Source: Acanthaster planci (Eukaryota > Echinodermata > Asteroidea > Valvatida > Acanthasteridae). Taken from it: a stretch of DNA of 64,000 nucleotides. Below the pieces are notes generated by a model. It was not told where the DNA came from and made no database searches. It saw nothing but the letters and a program-made list of their open reading frames with translations. The stretch lies in contig NW_019091552.1 of NCBI RefSeq assembly GCF_001949145.1, forward strand, positions 800,372-864,371. Direction: 5' to 3'. This document shows, piece after piece, positions 12,434 through 26,200 of the stretch. Position 1 is the stretch's first letter; each line of letters opens with the position of its first letter. The translations under genes were made by a program, and so were the position numbers.

Positions 12434-15400
12434 TGAGCGACTCCGCGCGAAAACTGGAGCCTACAGTGAAATACACTCATGGATTCTCGTTTGTTGTTAA
12501 AATATTCAAAGATCAGAAATGCCATGAATGACAGAATCCACAACTCTAATTTCACTAGAAACGTATACTATAAATTGCATTTGTACAACACATGACACGC
12601 CACATATAAGTTCCATGGTTCAAATGTCCACATTTTCCTGATGTATATTGCTGTGATAAATTCTGTATACACTTGAACCTAATCGTGGAAGTATGTTTTT
12701 CCCTAGGATTTGCCCACAACTTGTATGGGCAGCCACAGCTTGCAGAAATATCACCTTCTGGTTGGTTTTTCGATGTTACAAGGCTAAAATTCATTCAAAA
12801 CGGACATTTGTTCCATTAGTTCCGAATAGGGTGATATGTTCATTTACTATTAGGTACAATGTGTATTTTCATCTGGTGTTCTGTAGCTGATGAGTGGGAT
12901 TATTTTAACACTTTGTGAATTATTCTATTACTTTTGTACCGACGGCCAGAGCTAATATTTGGGCTATACTCTTGTAGGAAGAACTCGACCACTCGAGGCA
13001 CATACCTCACAGATTCATGAAACACTTCATTTTAGTACGAAGAGGGTAGGGCATAGGTAGGGCACATGCAGGTTTCATGCATATAATCATGTCATGACAT
13101 TCGGGTAGGATTTTCTAAAAATGTTGATTACACCGACCTGTTATTAAGTTGTTTCAATTTCTGCTCAGTTTCAATGACACGATTGTGAGTGGCTGGTCGT
13201 TCGAATTCGTGCCATGAGCATGTGAATTGTTTTCTTTTCATGACTATCTGCGGTATGTGCGAATTCCAAAGGTCAAAAATCCTGAATATAGGGTTACGTG
13301 TAATAAAGGTTAACCACTTGTATTATATGAAGCTTAAAGTATAATTTTACAGAATGGAAAACGACGAAACGATACAGAGGTGTAGTGACAAGGACATGAA
13401 GCTTGCTGAAGAATTATTCGTGTCTGCTCTTTTGACGTCATGGTGTCTGCAAATGCCATCGTTTCATGTTTTTTTGCAGTTGGTTACTTATTCAGTATAA
13501 TGGTATCTCTACCAGTTATATTTTTTCACTACAGGTTTAAGTGTTCTTTTATTTTTGTTTAACTACCTATAATGTTTAGCATTTTAATTTCTCTTTTGTC
13601 TTCGTGTGTATAATTATATATAGGGCCTATATTTGATTTTATACGATGCCTGTGGAGGAGGAGGCCTGTGGGGTACATCCAGTTGACATTTTCTTCTCCT
13701 GGCATCTGCTGCAGGCACTGTTTTGTCCTTGTCTTAATAGTAGTAGGCCTATATTGTTCTTTTTACTGTTATTGATGCCAAATAAATAAGTATATAGACC
13801 TGTATATGAGGAACAAGTCACGTTCTTAAGCGATTGAAAGCGTGGGGGGTTGAAAGCGTCAAAAACGTCTGAAGTTGAGCTTTGCCACAGTTATAAGTTT
13901 CCAAGTAGGTTCATTTTGACTGTGATGTTATTATGTGAATACAAATCTTTTGAAATTTAAATCAGTATCTGATAAAAATGAACAGAAATCGGTATTTTAC
14001 AGATGAACAAGTTTTGTACATACAGTTAATACAGCTACATCGCAAGTGTGTTTTGAATTTGGTTGTTTGTTTTACATTTCACAGAGCTGATTACGAAATA
14101 ACCCATGTGAAGAGGCCCGTGGTTAGTGCTCTTTAAACACTTGAACTCAAAAGAATTTGAACTTTGCTGCGTATTGTTACGGAGTCTGATGTCACCGTAA
14201 TAAACCACTGCTGTCGAGATGACTCATAGTCACTACCGACTGATTTGTTGAATCATTTTGGAGTCTGATTATAAACTGGGTCTCTTTTTATGAGGTTGGT
14301 TGATAAATGATGTGAAATCACAGGTTAAAAAAGGGGTGCCAGCGGTGCGAGCCAACTGACGAGAAATTCAGTGGAATGCCCGTTCCTTAAAAGCAAAAAA
14401 TATTAAAAACCGAAGCAATTCAAGATGAAGACAACTGAAAAAATAGATATCCCACAAACGCACACACGAGAAAATTAAACGAGTTACACAAAACATGTAC
14501 ATGTATTTGCCACAACGGCCGCCGTCGAAACAAGGAATCCTTCAGCCGAATTTGGGGAAAACGACCATTTCGCCTGCAAGATGGACTTCAGCACCCCCTA
14601 CCAGTCCTCTGGCCCGGCCTTGTGAAATCCTTGTTGAAACTGGTGACATGATTGAAACTGGGCGCAAATTTATACATCCGTTATTATACAGTCACATTCT
14701 TTCACAAGTCCGGTAACTATAGTCGGAAGTAACTAGGTGAACGATGACAACTCTCTTTTGATGTAAATATATTGTGACAGAGGCCGATCTAGAGGGGGGC
14801 TTTGGAGGGTTGCAACCCCCCCCTTCAGTTGCATACTAACTTGAACTACCAGAGAAATGACGGAAAATGGCGAAAATTAATACCTACCCAAAAAAATAAA
14901 AACAATCCAAAGGTGTATTGCGAAGTCCATCTATCCATCTATAGTTAAACAGTTACATCGATTTCCTGTGGATCCCCTTAGCAGGGCATCCCTTCAGTAG
15001 GCCCCCCCCCCATATCCTGAAAGCTAGATCCGTCCCTGTACTCTGTTACTTGGGTTAAGACTGAGCAAATTGTGATGGACTTGCAAGAGCTTGTGTCAGA
15101 CTCGACTACATCCGCCACAGCCGGGCCGTTAATCTGTATCCATCTTCGAAATGTTTCATCGAAATTGGACAGCAGGTTTTTTAGTTGTGGTCATTGGTAT
15201 TTCGCATCACGTTCAGTAAATAAGTACTTCCTCCTTTCGGACTCAAGCAGAAGTGCCCCTTCATCGGTTGAAAGGGGCGCCTTGTTCGGGAATGTTCAAT
15301 TTGCTGGGTAGCGATGCGACTGGATGGAAAATAGCGGTCCAGCTCGAGGCCTGTATGCTTGGTCGGTGGGAAATATTTCGTTCAACACTCAAAATGTTTA

Positions 15401-15585
15401 CTGCGTATTTTACGTTTCAAGGGTCTGAAGCGGGGCGCGGCAGACACTGATCCGGCTCCGGTGACAGATTCTTTGTTAAAAACAAAACCGACTTGACGGT
15501 CTTCAATCCTCCAAAATCGTCCCGAATTTCTTTGCGGATTTTCAAAGATGCGGAAGAGTCACTTAATCACTTTTTTGAAGTGTCA
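11040..15585. repeat. Tandem segmental duplication, copy 2
   Basis: This is the counterpart of about 300-6290. It lacks the LDLa exon found at 1708-1827 in copy 1 and carries its own insertion around 13410-13830. After the transmembrane exon (stop at 12431-12433) it contains no supported coding exon. Sequence blocks at 14180-14330 and 14940-15230 are still close to copy 1, so the duplication is not very old. Confidence 0.8.
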
Positions 15586-18500
15586 ATAAAATACATGTGA
15601 ACTTGCAGAGATAAAAGATAGATGTACACTCACACTACCATTTATCTTTACTATGTTAAACTCAATAGCGGACACTTCGAATGAAGTGAAATAATGAAAT
15701 CAGGCCAATTATTTACATGAAATTCATACACTGAATGCAAAAGCTGATTTAAATTGAAACAAGTGGCCTAAATTGAACAAAAAATCGTGCCAAGCCACAT
15801 TGTGCATCACAAATGAGCATTTATACTTCTTAACAATAAAACCCGAAAGGCTCACAGGGGCGATCGCTCTTTACACTTAGCAAAATCTAGACAATTACCC
15901 GATCAAAAATGTTCCAAAATACTAAAAATTCTGATTTCAATAATTTTTTTTTTTTTAACAATCAGTGATTTAAATCGCAATCGTGTCCAGTCAAGACTTG
16001 GAGCAAGGTTTACAGTGTCTTTTTGCCTCGTCTTACCCCTCTGCGGCGCGGGTTCGAATTCCGCCAACGCCGACATGTGGATTGGATAAGGTAGAAATAC
16101 AAACATGTACCATATAAGTAGCGGCAGCGATTTTGTAGGCAGGGAAACATTGAAGCCTTGGTGGGGGGTGTTCGACCACCTTACCAAGGGAGAAGGGTCA
16201 TTCTGTGGCCAAGTTACTGTATTCCCTGACCTAACAATGGGGCTAGGGTCGAACACCGCCCCCTTAGGTCTGAAATCTTGCCTTAAAAACCTGACACAAA
16301 TACACACATCCTTTGTTCATCAGTCCGTGAGGTTTCATTCACGTAAGTTTTGTAGTTATGGTCAATGGTATTTTTAAGCAACAACCATACAGTAAATCGG
16401 CAGTTTTTTTCTACATCGTATTCGGTCAATGAAACGATTTACATGTACATGTACTGTGGAGACAAGTTTGACATTTAACAAAACTCGATTCTACAAAATT
16501 GGTGTCAAACGTGTGCCACACATTACTCTACAAGCCCATTACATGGGGTTCGGCACAGTCATTAAGAATGGAGGGCGATGTTTGTATCAATTATCCTTGC
16601 TGAATCCTGCATTATCCTCCTCAACCTTTGGGTACTTTCCGCAGGATCCACTTGGGTTTCATGACGTCAGCAGTGAAGACCCATCTGAAGTCTGTTTCAA
16701 GCGGAAAGTCCACTAATGTTATTTCTCACCCCATCTTAGAATTTGCAACACATTAAACTCGGCAAATAAGCAGAGGCACACCGACTAGGTAACAGCTTTC
16801 GGTGAAATCTATGCTGGTTTATTTACGTGAAGAGATTAATGTTAATTAGATAAAACTTCAAAATAAGTACACTATATAATTTGTAAGCACAATAATCCAA
16901 TAAATAACTACTTTTCAAACATGTCAGAAAAGAATCCGCAAGCATTTTGCTACAGCGCATCAAGAAATGCTGCATTATTCTCTTAAAATATTGTTTCCAT
17001 TAAAAAATCCACAGAAGAAAGGTTTTGACCATTATGAAAGCACTCCTTTTTGTTTTCAAAATTTGTCCCAATTCAACTGTCATAAGCGTTTTAAGCGTGT
17101 TATTTCACAGTAATGACTTGCGGTAACCAGGTTACTCTTCAGACTGTAACATCTAAGTGTTCCATTTACCTGGTGTTATACAGTGCGACAAAGTTGACGC
17201 AAGCAAGGTGTCAAATTGAAGCTGATGAGTTACTTCGTATCGTAGTAAACTTTTCACAAGTATAAACCATGTATTCTTGACATAGCTGACCTATGAACTT
17301 CGGTTACCTTTTCAGGCACACACTGTATATGTTGACAGTTATCGCACAAAGTCGTGACCACAGGTCAAATCGGTATGGTTTACTGCATTATGTCATACAC
17401 CTCCGGGACAGGCTAAATTGTTATCTGAAGACTCCAATTCGGACACAAGCACAGTTTTCTCAGTGGGGCAGCAGTCGGGGGCCAATTAACCCTCATATTT
17501 TGTGCCGAGTGCCCTTTTCCCAAGCAACTACCCCTTATTACCTCCAGTCAAAAAAAATACTCCTCGACCTATAAGAATGCGCAGTGCTTTTCTTGCATTA
17601 CCCCTTCCCCAAAAAGTCGTTTTGCAAGTGCACCTTCACTTCCATTCAAGGGATAGTAGAAATGATGCGCATTCTGCATCACAACCACCATAAATGTGAG
17701 CTTTGCACACCTAAGCTTTGCGCCTCAATCTTCGTCTTCAGGCGTGGGTTTTGTGAACACACCACTGGTACTGACACTAGACGTGTGCGATATCACGTGA
17801 TGCCTTGTGGACAGTGGACTGGTTTCATAAGTGCAGATGTAAACAAAGTGTTACATCAGTACATAGGCTTGTTGGGTCTCTCGAGTTAAAAACCTCAACA
17901 TCCTGCTTCAGAAACAACAAATTGTTTAATGGGAATTGTCAACGAACACTGGAGCACCAAATGAGGTCCGAGACAAAGTCCAGGTTCGGTAAGGGGCAAA
18001 TACTTGTGCAAGGGTGATCAAAAACTAATTTTCGGGGGGGGGGTGATCTTTAACATGTCTTTTCTGCGGGGTGAGGCTAAATTTGGCCAAGGGGAATGTA
18101 AAAAACTTGTTCCTCTTAAAAAAAAAAAAATTTTACCCGTCTGGATGCCCCACTGTTCCTATGTCAGCATCCGATGATGGGTGAAATGAAGGAAAGTACC
18201 GGCAAAAGCTCAAACATCACTAAACATTCCATGCTGTTCATTACAATAGCCAAGGACGGATTTCAGGTGGTTATGGTAAAAGGTACATGTTAAATTGTAC
18301 ACAACTGACCCAGTCTTATTCCCAGCATGTAACTGTCGCCAGGCAAGAGCACCCACGTCATAAATCATGCGGCTGTGTGTGCAATGATGTGAAATTGACA
18401 AATTTGTGATGGAGACAGCAATGGGGAAAAAAGCTGCAAATAGATCGAGTTCACGGATGACAAGCATTTCCCCCATGAACGGTTCTGATCTGCCATCTTT

Positions 18501-19940
18501 GATGTCTGGGCTAGTCTAATGTGGATACTGCTCTCCAATGGCTGTTTCTATTCCACAAGGCGCTCCTGTGGAATAAACCCTGAGCCATAGCCATGTGACA
18601 CCCAATTTGGGCACCATCTGACAACTAAGATGAACTGCAAACGATTGTGTTGGATTTGTGTCAACGTTCATGCAGGACCCATCACTGGATAAACTGCTTA
18701 ATGTTTCAAATCTTGACTGGGTTCTTGAATTGAAGAGCTGATGTCATCGTCTTCAGATTTTTGAGTAAGAATAGCTCTGAATAGTATACTGGGAGGTTTA
18801 AAACACTTCTGAACCAAGGTGGAGCATAATATTTAATAGAAAGGTATTTTTTGAGCAGAAGGGGGCGGGGAGACTGTGATTGTGGAGAGTGTGGGCAGAG
18901 ATTTCTTGTCACATGTGGGAAAGGGGGATGAATTCTGAAAAAGAGATCGTCCTTGTGCAGAGCATGACATGGCACAGTGTCAAGATCCCATTTTAATTAG
19001 AGGGGATGATTGCATTGGTAATCCCCCCGTCAAAAGAATATATATCCCCCCCCCTGATGTCCACCCATGGTGGGAAGTCTTTTAAACTAAAAAGGAGTAT
19101 GGTGCGGAAACGTACAGAAGGATTAACAGGGTCAACCGTCTGCCATCGGTCACATTCTTAACTGTTTCATAGATACCATGATTCCGATTCAACGTTTTTT
19201 TAACTTGTTAAACTTTTTTTAACTTGACGACAAGGCATCAATAATTCTGACTAATGTGGATAACCTTTTGGGCCTAAAAATACTAAACTTCCTACGATTC
19301 GGTGGCAAAACATGAACAAAGGCAATGCAACAGAGCCCTTTAAGTAGAAACCATTACATCTGGACATCTGCTGTCCTTGCATAATGCCATTCATGGAACA
19401 TCTGAAAAGCTGAGAGAGTTTGTGTTTTATCAGACCATCTCAAAATTGACGCATCCATGAGAATGGTCCGCTTACGTAGGCCGTTGTGAGGCAGCGTCCT
19501 GATGGAAATGTCATGTTCTCAGTGAAACGGTCGCCCGTCCTGGAACACAAACAAGGTACAAAGTGTTCCAATGGAACGTTGTGACTGTTTGCCATCCTGA
19601 GACACTCTGTTACTCCATGGACTGCGGCCAGACCCTGCTAAATTGGGTTTTAAAAACCAATTTAAAAATTCATTCTTAAAATATTTTTTAAAAAGGTGAA
19701 ATTCTTAACCAACTTGAAATTATTTTCAGTAAATGCTTGTCTCGCTCTGCCAACCAGAAAACAGCCCTGTGGCATTTTGGCACTTTGTCTCACCCTATTA
19801 GTGAACATTACTCTGTGCTTAGCTAATAAACAACTGCTTAAGGAAAGCATTCAGTACATGTATATTAACCTGACTTGGCAATCAAACTTTGTCAGAACCA
19901 GAAAAACAAAACACTTAGCAGTGACATGTCATTTGTGAAA
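15586..19940. other. Gene-poor spacer
   Basis: I see no exon with a supported protein match here. The stretch contains homopolymer G, C and A runs (about 15001, 18034, 18118 and 19045). A tRNA B-box-like ggttcgaattcc around 16051 may mark an old SINE. Reading frames are short and low in complexity. Confidence 0.5.
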
Positions 19941-19947
19941 TGTCACT

Positions 19948-20143
19948 GGGCCCATTTCAATGAAGCTAATAAGAACAAAATACTGCTTGACAAGTTAACA
20001 TGCAAAGCAAAACCTCAGCTGACAGAACCATCCACATGCAATATAAAATTGCATGTCATTCTTAACTTGTAAAATGCTGTTAAGCAATCATTTTTGATAC
20101 TAAGCAATGTTTTTTCTGCTAAGCTTCTTCATAAAATGGATCC
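19948..20143. mobile_element. Foldback MITE, GGGCCAATTTCATNGAG family, copy A
   Basis: The left end gggcccatttcaatgaagct mirrors the right end agcttcttcataaaatggat. Internal runs of GCTTAAGC/GCTAAGC type match the other copies at 21754, 26505 and 36686. It sits just downstream of the KLHL18 stop codon and has no coding capacity. Confidence 0.55.
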
Positions 20144-20261
20144 CTGTTTTTCCTCCCGGCTGGTGCTTCGCTACACTACTACTCAGGGACTGAACCTGTG
20201 GAATCACCTGCTAAGCGGTCTTTTGACTCTGGTTCTCCAATAACCCGATGTGATTGCCCAG

Positions 20262-23200
20262 TCAACCAGTCAGGGGTATGACTCCCACCCCGACTCCACC
20301 TTCGTGGGCCATCATGGAGCCTACCAGAGTCCAGTCGTCCAGCAGGGGGTCGTATCGCTCCACTGAGCTCAGGTTGGTCAGCCCATCGTAGCCCCCTATA
20401 GCGTAGAGGTGGCCTTGGTTGGCCACCAAGGCCACGCGGCTCCGCCTCGAATTCATGGGCGTGGCCGAAGACCAGAGATTGGTAACAGGATCATAGACCT
20501 CCACGGTGTTTAGGAATTTGCAGCCGTCGTAGCCACCGCAGACATACAGCTTGCCGTTGAAGGCGGTCACACCAAGCCGGCAGCGCTTGCTCTGCATGGG
20601 GGGAACCACTGTCCACCGTCCAGTGAAATGATTAAAACATTCCACCTGGATGAAAAAAAAAGACACAAGTCAGGCTGTTTTCAAAAGTGCAACCTCAAAA
20701 AAAGCCCCCCCCCAAAAAAAAAGTAAAGAAACAAGTCTTCCCTTTTCAACAATTTGAATTCTTGAATCAAACATTTACAATTCTGATTGTGGAGACAGGA
20801 GAACCTGTTTGTAAGTTGCACAACATTTTCTTCACCGCATTTGATCACCTCCCTCACCGTATGATGGCGCTTCTTCACTTACCGAATTAAAAATCTGCAG
20901 TCCGTCATGGCCCCCTACTGCATAGATTTCACCATTAAGTACAGCCACACCTGCAGCACTGCGTGATTTGGTCATGTCCGATACTATATACCACCTGGGG
21001 CAGACAAAAAATATGTAGAAGGAAAACAGCCTTGGTAACCCTCATCAAGTTTTTCTCGAGTAAATTCCTAAATTTCTGAGAAACCTACTGCCTTGGTCTA
21101 ACATGGTGAAGGCTGTACAACATCATGCAGACAGTGCAAACTTTGTCAGTCGCACCACAAACTGACGTTGCGCACAATGTCTATACACCATACATCATTT
21201 CATGGCACAGCAAAACTATCATATTCATCACTTTACAGTGCAAGCGACGAATCTCTTATCAACATTACAACGTGCAATAATAAAAAGTGAATGAGTGAGC
21301 TGATTAAGTCTTTTGTTTTTTTCTCTCAACAGTCGGCGGGCACCACATGACATGAAGTTTGACATGCCTCTTTGTTCATCCTCAGGGCACGTTTTCTGCA
21401 GTTCTTGAAGCTGTTGAGTTCTTTTATGCAGGTGTTTGCCAGTTTTTAAATTTGCATCCTAGAAACGTGGCAATACAGAGTAAGACTGAGTTTTCGTGAT
21501 CACCCAGTTCCAACTGGGTTTATGACCAAACGCGAAACCTTACTTATTAGTGTCCGGGTCATAGCATTCGACGGAGCTGAGAGACGATATGCCATCGTAG
21601 CCACCACATGCATAGACGCGGCCATCTAAAGCAGCTACACCCAGGGCACTGCGTGGTGGAAAATCAAACCCAAATCTCATTAAAATGTGTTTTTGCTTTC
21701 AAAAGAATGGTTTGTAAAGATGCATGGGAGGTCAATAACATTTCTGGCATAATGGGGCCAATTTCATAGAGCTGCTTAAGCGAAAAATTTGTTTAAGCGT
21801 GAAAAAACCTTGCTTGATAAATCAGGTTACCAGCCTGAACTTCTTGTGATGTACACTGCTTTCGAATGGTACATTCTTTAGTTAGCATGACAATCACAGA
21901 GAGTTTGAGCTGGCAACCTTTATTTATAAAGCAAGGTTTTTTCGTGCTTAAGCAAATCCTGTGCTTAAGCACCTCTATGAAATTGGCCCCAGAACTACTA
22001 AACCATTTTTAACAGTTCAAACACAAAACAAAATGCTACAGTTCGGAATTGTTTCTCATCTCCTCGAGTGACTGGTGCACGCTTAACGATGGTGACTCAG
22101 TCCAATCCAGTGTGTATACTGCATTTTGCTAGATTCTGTAGAAAAACTTTTATGTCTGGCGACATGTGGCAACTTTGGACCACTTATGCACTCTGAAGGA
22201 CAATTAAAACAAAAACTCCAACCGTATCATACCTTCGCCTGCTGTTCATAGGGGCGACGTCCCACCACTCACTGCTGCAAGGATCAAACACCTCCACCGT
22301 GTTGAGTCGAGCCTGCCCGTCGTACCCGCCGATGGCGTACAACCGATTGGCCAGGACGGTCACTCCCACTCGGCTGCGGGGGGTGGTCATGGGCTTGCCA
22401 ACCGTCCAGGTGTTGGTGGCCGGCTCGTAGAGCTCCACCGCATTGAGTGACTCGCCTGTGACAAAGAAATCTGGGCGTGTGGTTGAGTGTCTGGTTAAAT
22501 GCATGCCTGCGCTGGGGTACCGTGTCAATTTGACCCCCCCCCTAAAAAAATGCTGTGCTAAGCTAACGTAATCTGCAGCGTGAAAGAAAAATGCCAATGT
22601 CAAAAATAAAGGTCGGCAGCATTACCCCTGAACTTCCAGACATCCCTCAAAACTCTCGAGGGGACTTCTGAGGATTTAGAAGGATTGAGGAAGGTAACTC
22701 GCTCCACTTGCTTCACTATTGGGTTTGACAGCCCTGAAGAGCGTAAGTACAGAGACTGTGCTGCTGGTTTACTGAACAGTGGGATTTTGGAGAATTTGGG
22801 CATGTTCCTGGTAAAAATGCATTGGTGCGAGGGGTTAAACTGTGTTGCTTACTTTTCAAGCTTAGCCCGCTTGAAGTTTGAGCAACCTCTAGCAGCTCTT
22901 TGTAGCAAGCATGGACACTGTTTCTTCGCCAGCAGATGAAATGCTTAACTTATGCACAGCATGGAATGAACATACAGACAACAGGCATGCAACGTAAAAA
23001 ACAAAACTAAGAAACAAAAAAGAAAACAGAAGTTTCTGTAAAGTAAATACTCATTATTTAAACACATTCATTGTGACGAGGGTAGGCTTAAGGAGGAGAC
23101 ATCACATTATAACTCAGTCAATGATCCAGTTCAGTCAAATGCTGAGGTCATTGAGAACAAATCACAACAGTTTCATCTTGTCCAGTGCACGGACATCAGC

Positions 23201-26200
23201 ACATGGCTATCCTGATAGGAGCAACCCTGCACACCCAGAGTGCTTTTCTCGCATGACCTCCAACACGCTTGTGGCCGTGCACCGTTGGAATTGGCTAAAT
23301 TGGCTCATTAGAAAGTGCCATTGACAAATTCAACGAGTCTTTTAGACAATTGTGGTAGGGGTGTCCATTGGGACAGGGTACCCAAGTACCTAATTACTGA
23401 TCTCACGAACAAATTCCAATGTGGGCTGCTCTACAGGTTTTGGGGTCATACTTTTATTCATGTTCCTGTAAGTTTCGAACACTTTTTTTCTTACTTCAAA
23501 GACAGATTAAGCGATTGCAAATTACCTGCCTAACAAATGAAAACAGTTTGAAGCCAATTTCAATATTTCCATGTCAAATAACACTGGCTGGATGCAACTG
23601 GGTCACACAAACGTCTCACTTTTTGCCCAAGATTTGAATGACCCCAAGTATGATGAGCACATATACGTGACCTCAAATACCCAACTTTACAGATTACTTA
23701 GTAATTTCTTGGAAAAGTAGAAATATTTGAAAAGGGGTTTTTCGGTCAGGGTTGTGAGTGGCAATGTAAAGAGGAACACTCTAGAAAATCCTCATCAAAA
23801 AACTAGCTCAAAGGAGTAATCACAGTTGGGCAAAAATAAGCATTCTCCAATAATTTTCTCAACCACAGGAGAACAAAGGAATGTCCACACTACATGTATG
23901 TGAGACAAACAGGTGTGTGAGTTAATGTACGAAACAAATGAGGGATTGACAGGTATAGCCATGTGAGTTGAATGAAGGCATGGTTGATGTCTTAACCTGT
24001 GAATTGTACCTTCTACAGAGAGAGATGGATGGTGTTTGTGTGTCTTCCAGAATGAAGTGATTAAATGGCCCAACAACGATGCCTTGTGCTCCCACGGGAA
24101 AAGGGTACAAAATTTGCGCTAAACCTTACGTACCTAGTGTGGACTTGTTAACAAAAGATGTCCACATGATGCAGGAAAGGAAGAAGTTCTGTGGGCTTAC
24201 CCATGTCCACAGGACATTTCTCCTTCCCTGCAAAAGAAGTTTCGAGGCATTTTGGGGCTAGGGTTATCAGAAATCCAACTGAAAATCCAGTTCTCGGTTC
24301 GAGGAAAGAGAGTCTTTTCACCGAGTTTTCTTAACTGCACGAAAACAACGGGATGTCCACACTAGGTTAAGTAACGTAGGTGGGTGTGTGGTTACTGTTT
24401 AAAACTGAAACATGTCCACTCACCGGGTGGCATTCCTTCAGGAGTTTTCACTTTTTTTGTTATTGCATAAATGTACCCAGACTTACATCTTCTACCAATG
24501 AGGAAATTATGAGTGAATGTCGTTGGCATTAGGGGCATGCAAGTCCCCACTGCCCCGACCCAACTACCTACCTGCTCTGGTCAATCCGCCCACTGCATAG
24601 ATCAGACCGGCAATATCATTGCATAGCCTCGGCTTGGTGCGTTCGTTCTGGAAGAGGGCCCTTCGCTCTGGCATCAAGTGATAATCTTTGGCTTCATCGA
24701 CAAGATCCCTGACACAGAAAATGCAAACCCAGCCGTGATTATCATCAACCTAGAGAGCATTGAACTTCATTCAAAGAACTGGGGCTCCATACTTCACACA
24801 TCTTGGACTATGATTGCATCTCCTAGGAGAAGGAAATGATTAATTAAATGGGATTTGAACCAAAGACCACTTGTCTGCTGTTCAAGCAGCCCTACCAACT
24901 GAAACAAAGCTAATTCTAAATATACATTTCTGCAACAGCTCTGCAGTGCATATGCAATGCTGCCCATTGAAGGGATGTTAACCTTGTCCGCAGAGATCCC
25001 TCCAACACTCAGGAAAGGAAATCACATTCCAGTCTTGCAACCTCCTACCCAAATAACACCAATCTTTTGGCTCTTTGGCAGACTTGCCTGCACTGATGTG
25101 AACTCCTAACAAGGTCTTCTGTTGACACTCGGTCAGTGAGGATCTGAGGACGGATGAGTGGGAGTCGAACCCTGGACAGCAGCTCCGGCATTAAGGACCT
25201 CCGGCCGGCTAGGTCGTACTTCACCCAGCCCACGACAGCATCAAACACCTGGGAAGAAGGTCCGGCAGATTCAGTCACTGAAATCAACTCTTGGAAAACT
25301 GTTTAAGATTCTTTCTGCAATTAAATTACTTTCATAAAAACTGACAAATCTAATTCTTTCCTGAATGTGAAATTTTCAGCACACACGTACATGTACACCC
25401 AATTTTATACTATCCCTGATCAAAAGTTTAAGCAGATGTAATCATACCAGAGTGACTGTTCCCAGTATGTGTTCTTGAATTCTTCTCTACCTTGTCAAAT
25501 GGCAGATTTTTTGGACTCTGGGCAAAGGTTTGATCGCAACACTGTAAAAAGTGGTAATCACACTTGAAATAAACTGAAATATTTTTGATTCTAATTCTCC
25601 AAGATTAACCAGAGACTACATAAAATTATTGATGCCTTGTTTCATTTTAATACAGGTATATGCTTTGGTCACACTATACTGCGCAGAAATTATACAAATG
25701 GTGGGAATTCTTACTTGCTCTTCACCGCCAACGTTGAGCTCGTCTGTTGAAATGATATCCATGAGTTCATATTTGCTGAGAGTCAGGAACTCTTCGGACA
25801 GGGAGGTGTCCACAAATTTCTTGTGCATGAAGCTGGTGGACGCCTCAAAGAGTTTGGAGCAGACCATGGTGTCGGCAAAGCGACGTATGCCCAGACAGTT
25901 GCTTGGGTGTAACCTGTCGAGGTCAGACACAATCGGCAGAAACTGTACACAAAACCTTGCTAAACAGCACAAAAACTGTTTCTGAAACCCTAACTCACTC
26001 CGCCTCTGTCCTAGGATGCAACCTCGATCCCGCAAAATACTCCTAAACCTGGATGCATGTAAAAATTTGTTCATGCCTCAATCTTCCGTAATTCTCTTTC
26101 ACTTCTTACTCTCGTGTGTTCCTTGGAGGGACGACCACAGCCTCAATCCTTCAAAATCCTCCACTAATTCATGTCAATATGATTCACTGTAGAGTGGTGT

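Noticed and set aside
16040-16110. B-box-like ggttcgaattcc considered as a tRNA gene or SINE
   Set aside because: No matching A box or stems could be placed at the right distance.
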